NCBI GenBank assembly: GCA_003279765.1 | Contig: QCHC01000002.1 | Coordinates: 1-50,287, forward strand | Direction: 5' to 3' | Source: Pelagibacteraceae bacterium AG-390-M19 | Lineage (GTDB): Bacteria; Pseudomonadota; Alphaproteobacteria; Pelagibacterales; Pelagibacteraceae | Length of the DNA: 50,287 bases | Part shown: positions 49,356-50,287 of the stretch, one piece after another | How the letters are laid out: the number at the start of each line of letters is the position of its first letter | Position numbering within the stretch: position 1 is the stretch's first letter | Made by a program: the position numbers and the translations under genes | Notes under the pieces: generated by a model | Told to the model about the DNA's origin: nothing | Databases searched by the model: none | The model's input: the letters and a program-made list of their open reading frames with translations, nothing else

Positions 49356-50287
49356 TTATATAAATATTTTTGAGAAGTTTTTTCGTTCTCTATTTTTCCA
49401 CTCACCTTTATGGTAAGCATCGCTAGCTATTAATGGTAGTACACTTGTTGCTTCAGCAAATACCATTTGTTCTTTGGTAATATCCACCTTACCCCAAGAA
49501 CTTGCTTCCTTTAATGTAGAACTACTGCACGCACCATCTCTACTATCAGCAACTGTAATTTGTACGGCATATTTGTGCATATCTACATTTTTGCCAAGAA
49601 GCTCCGCACAAATAACGGTGTCTTGAATAAAATTTTTAGGAACTCCTCCACCAATCATAAATAAACCAGAACCTTTTGATTTAATTTTAATTTCTGTAAG
49701 TTCTCTAAATTCTCTAACAGAGTCTATAGTCATATGTTTTTTAGGATTTTTTTCTTGATGCATTACAAGACCAAAGCCTGCACTTGAGTCTGTGAAAGCA
49801 GGACAAAATATAGGAACATTATTATCGTAGGCTGTTTCAATTAAAGAGTCTTTCTTTTTTGAATTTTTTTTTAAATATTTCCCCATTTCAAAAATAAATT
49901 CTCTTGATGTATAACTTCTTGGTTCTAAAGTATCCGCTATCTCGCAAATAATTTTATCACACATTTGAAGCTCTTCTTCATCAATATAAGTGTCGTAAAT
50001 TCTATCTATATAATTATCTCTTAATTCAGTATCATCTTGAAATTGAGATCCCTGATAATGTCTAAATCCAAGTGCTTCAAAAAAATCCATATCCACAATT
50101 GATGCTCCTGTTGCTACAATTGCATCAACCATGTTGTATTTAACAAGATCTTTATAAATATTCATACACCCTGCTGCAGATGTTGATCCTGCTAAAGTAA
50201 GAAAGATTGTGCATTCCTTATCTTTAAGCATTTCATTGTAAATGTTTGCTGCATTTGCAGTTTCTCTAGATACAAATGACATTTTTT
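49356..50287 (-). CDS. deoxyhypusine synthase-like protein, 5' end beyond window
   Basis: At least 308 aa of the DHS family: LTLAGSTSAAGCMNIYKDLVK, ATGASIVDMDFFEALGF, DSSAGFGLV and a catalytic-type lysine in IGGGVPKNFIQDT, then VQITVADSRDGACSSSTLKEA. The frame stays open into the window edge before MSFVSRETA, and family members usually have further N-terminal residues, so the annotated ATG at 50282 is probably internal. In archaea and eukaryotes DHS transfers a butylamine group from spermidine to eIF5A. Bacteria lack eIF5A, and such homologues may make homospermidine or a related polyamine. Its adjacency to the agmatinase-family gene fits that. Confidence 0.88.
   Translation of the reverse strand, partial: KMSFVSRETANAANIYNEMLKDKECTIFLTLAGSTSAAGCMNIYKDLVKYNMVDAIVATGASIVDMDFFEALGFRHYQGSQFQDDTELRDNYIDRIYDTYIDEEELQMCDKIICEIADTLEPRSYTSREFIFEMGKYLKKNSKKKDSLIETAYDNNVPIFCPAFTDSSAGFGLVMHQEKNPKKHMTIDSVREFRELTEIKIKSKGSGLFMIGGGVPKNFIQDTVICAELLGKNVDMHKYAVQITVADSRDGACSSSTLKEASSWGKVDITKEQMVFAEATSVLPLIASDAYHKGEWKNRERKNFSKIFI

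Overview
The window is AT-rich (roughly 30% G+C by eye), with very short intergenic gaps, small proteins and many overlapping start/stop codons. Gene content and order point to the SAR11 clade (Candidatus Pelagibacter, Alphaproteobacteria). The strongest markers are a full-length DMSP demethylase (dmdA) next to a dmdB-like acyl-CoA ligase, the sdhCDAB-mmsA-mdh-sucCD-sucAB-lpd run, a class I lysyl-tRNA synthetase, a metXW pair behind a SAM-II riboswitch, and an F1-only atpHAGDC operon. This assignment rests on recognition of protein sequences and synteny, not on a database search.

Region 1 (1-2250, +) is a DMSP/acyl-CoA cluster: the 3' end of an AMP-binding ligase, an alpha/beta hydrolase and dmdA. 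Region 2 (2266-16738, +) is asd followed by a nearly continuous TCA-cycle block: succinate dehydrogenase, methylmalonate-semialdehyde dehydrogenase, malate dehydrogenase, succinyl-CoA synthetase and the 2-oxoglutarate dehydrogenase complex. It ends in a hairpin after lpd.

Region 3 (16739 to about 23247) is the unusual part, a 6.5 kb accessory island between lpd and priA. It carries a tightly overlapping three-gene + strand cassette: a 57-aa protein, a 62-aa single-span membrane protein, and a 1531-aa UPF1/Dna2-like SF1 helicase with a C-terminal PD-(D/E)XK/Vsr-like nuclease, a four-cysteine zinc ribbon and a WYL-like tail. Opposite it is a minus-strand pair, a 61-aa CxxC protein and a 191-aa exported protein. 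Repeated CTTGGTAC motifs spaced 11 bp apart lie inside both ends. A perfect 13-bp direct repeat, identical to the last 13 bp of lpd, lies outside them. This core-outside/arms-inside layout looks like an integrated element, yet no recombinase gene is visible. The helicase-nuclease cassette is the best candidate here for an undescribed, possibly anti-phage, system.

Region 4 (23270-30119, +) is priA and the F1 ATP synthase operon, with a long hairpin in the priA-atpH gap. Region 5 (30112-39142, -) is a housekeeping run: rplU-rpmA-obgE-proB-proA-nadD-rsfS-ctpA-rppH, and the convergently oriented metX-metW-gloB further upstream on the same strand. metX has a sigma-70-like promoter and a SAM-II riboswitch. 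Region 6 (39334-44861) is hisC-tyrA (+) facing an NlpC/P60 peptidase, an AmpG-like permease and TrkH (-). Region 7 (44949-50287) is lysK-pyrD-rpmB-yhhQ (+) converging on an agmatinase-family gene and a deoxyhypusine synthase-like gene (-) that runs off the right edge.

No rRNA, tRNA, CRISPR array, transposase or integrase gene was recognised.
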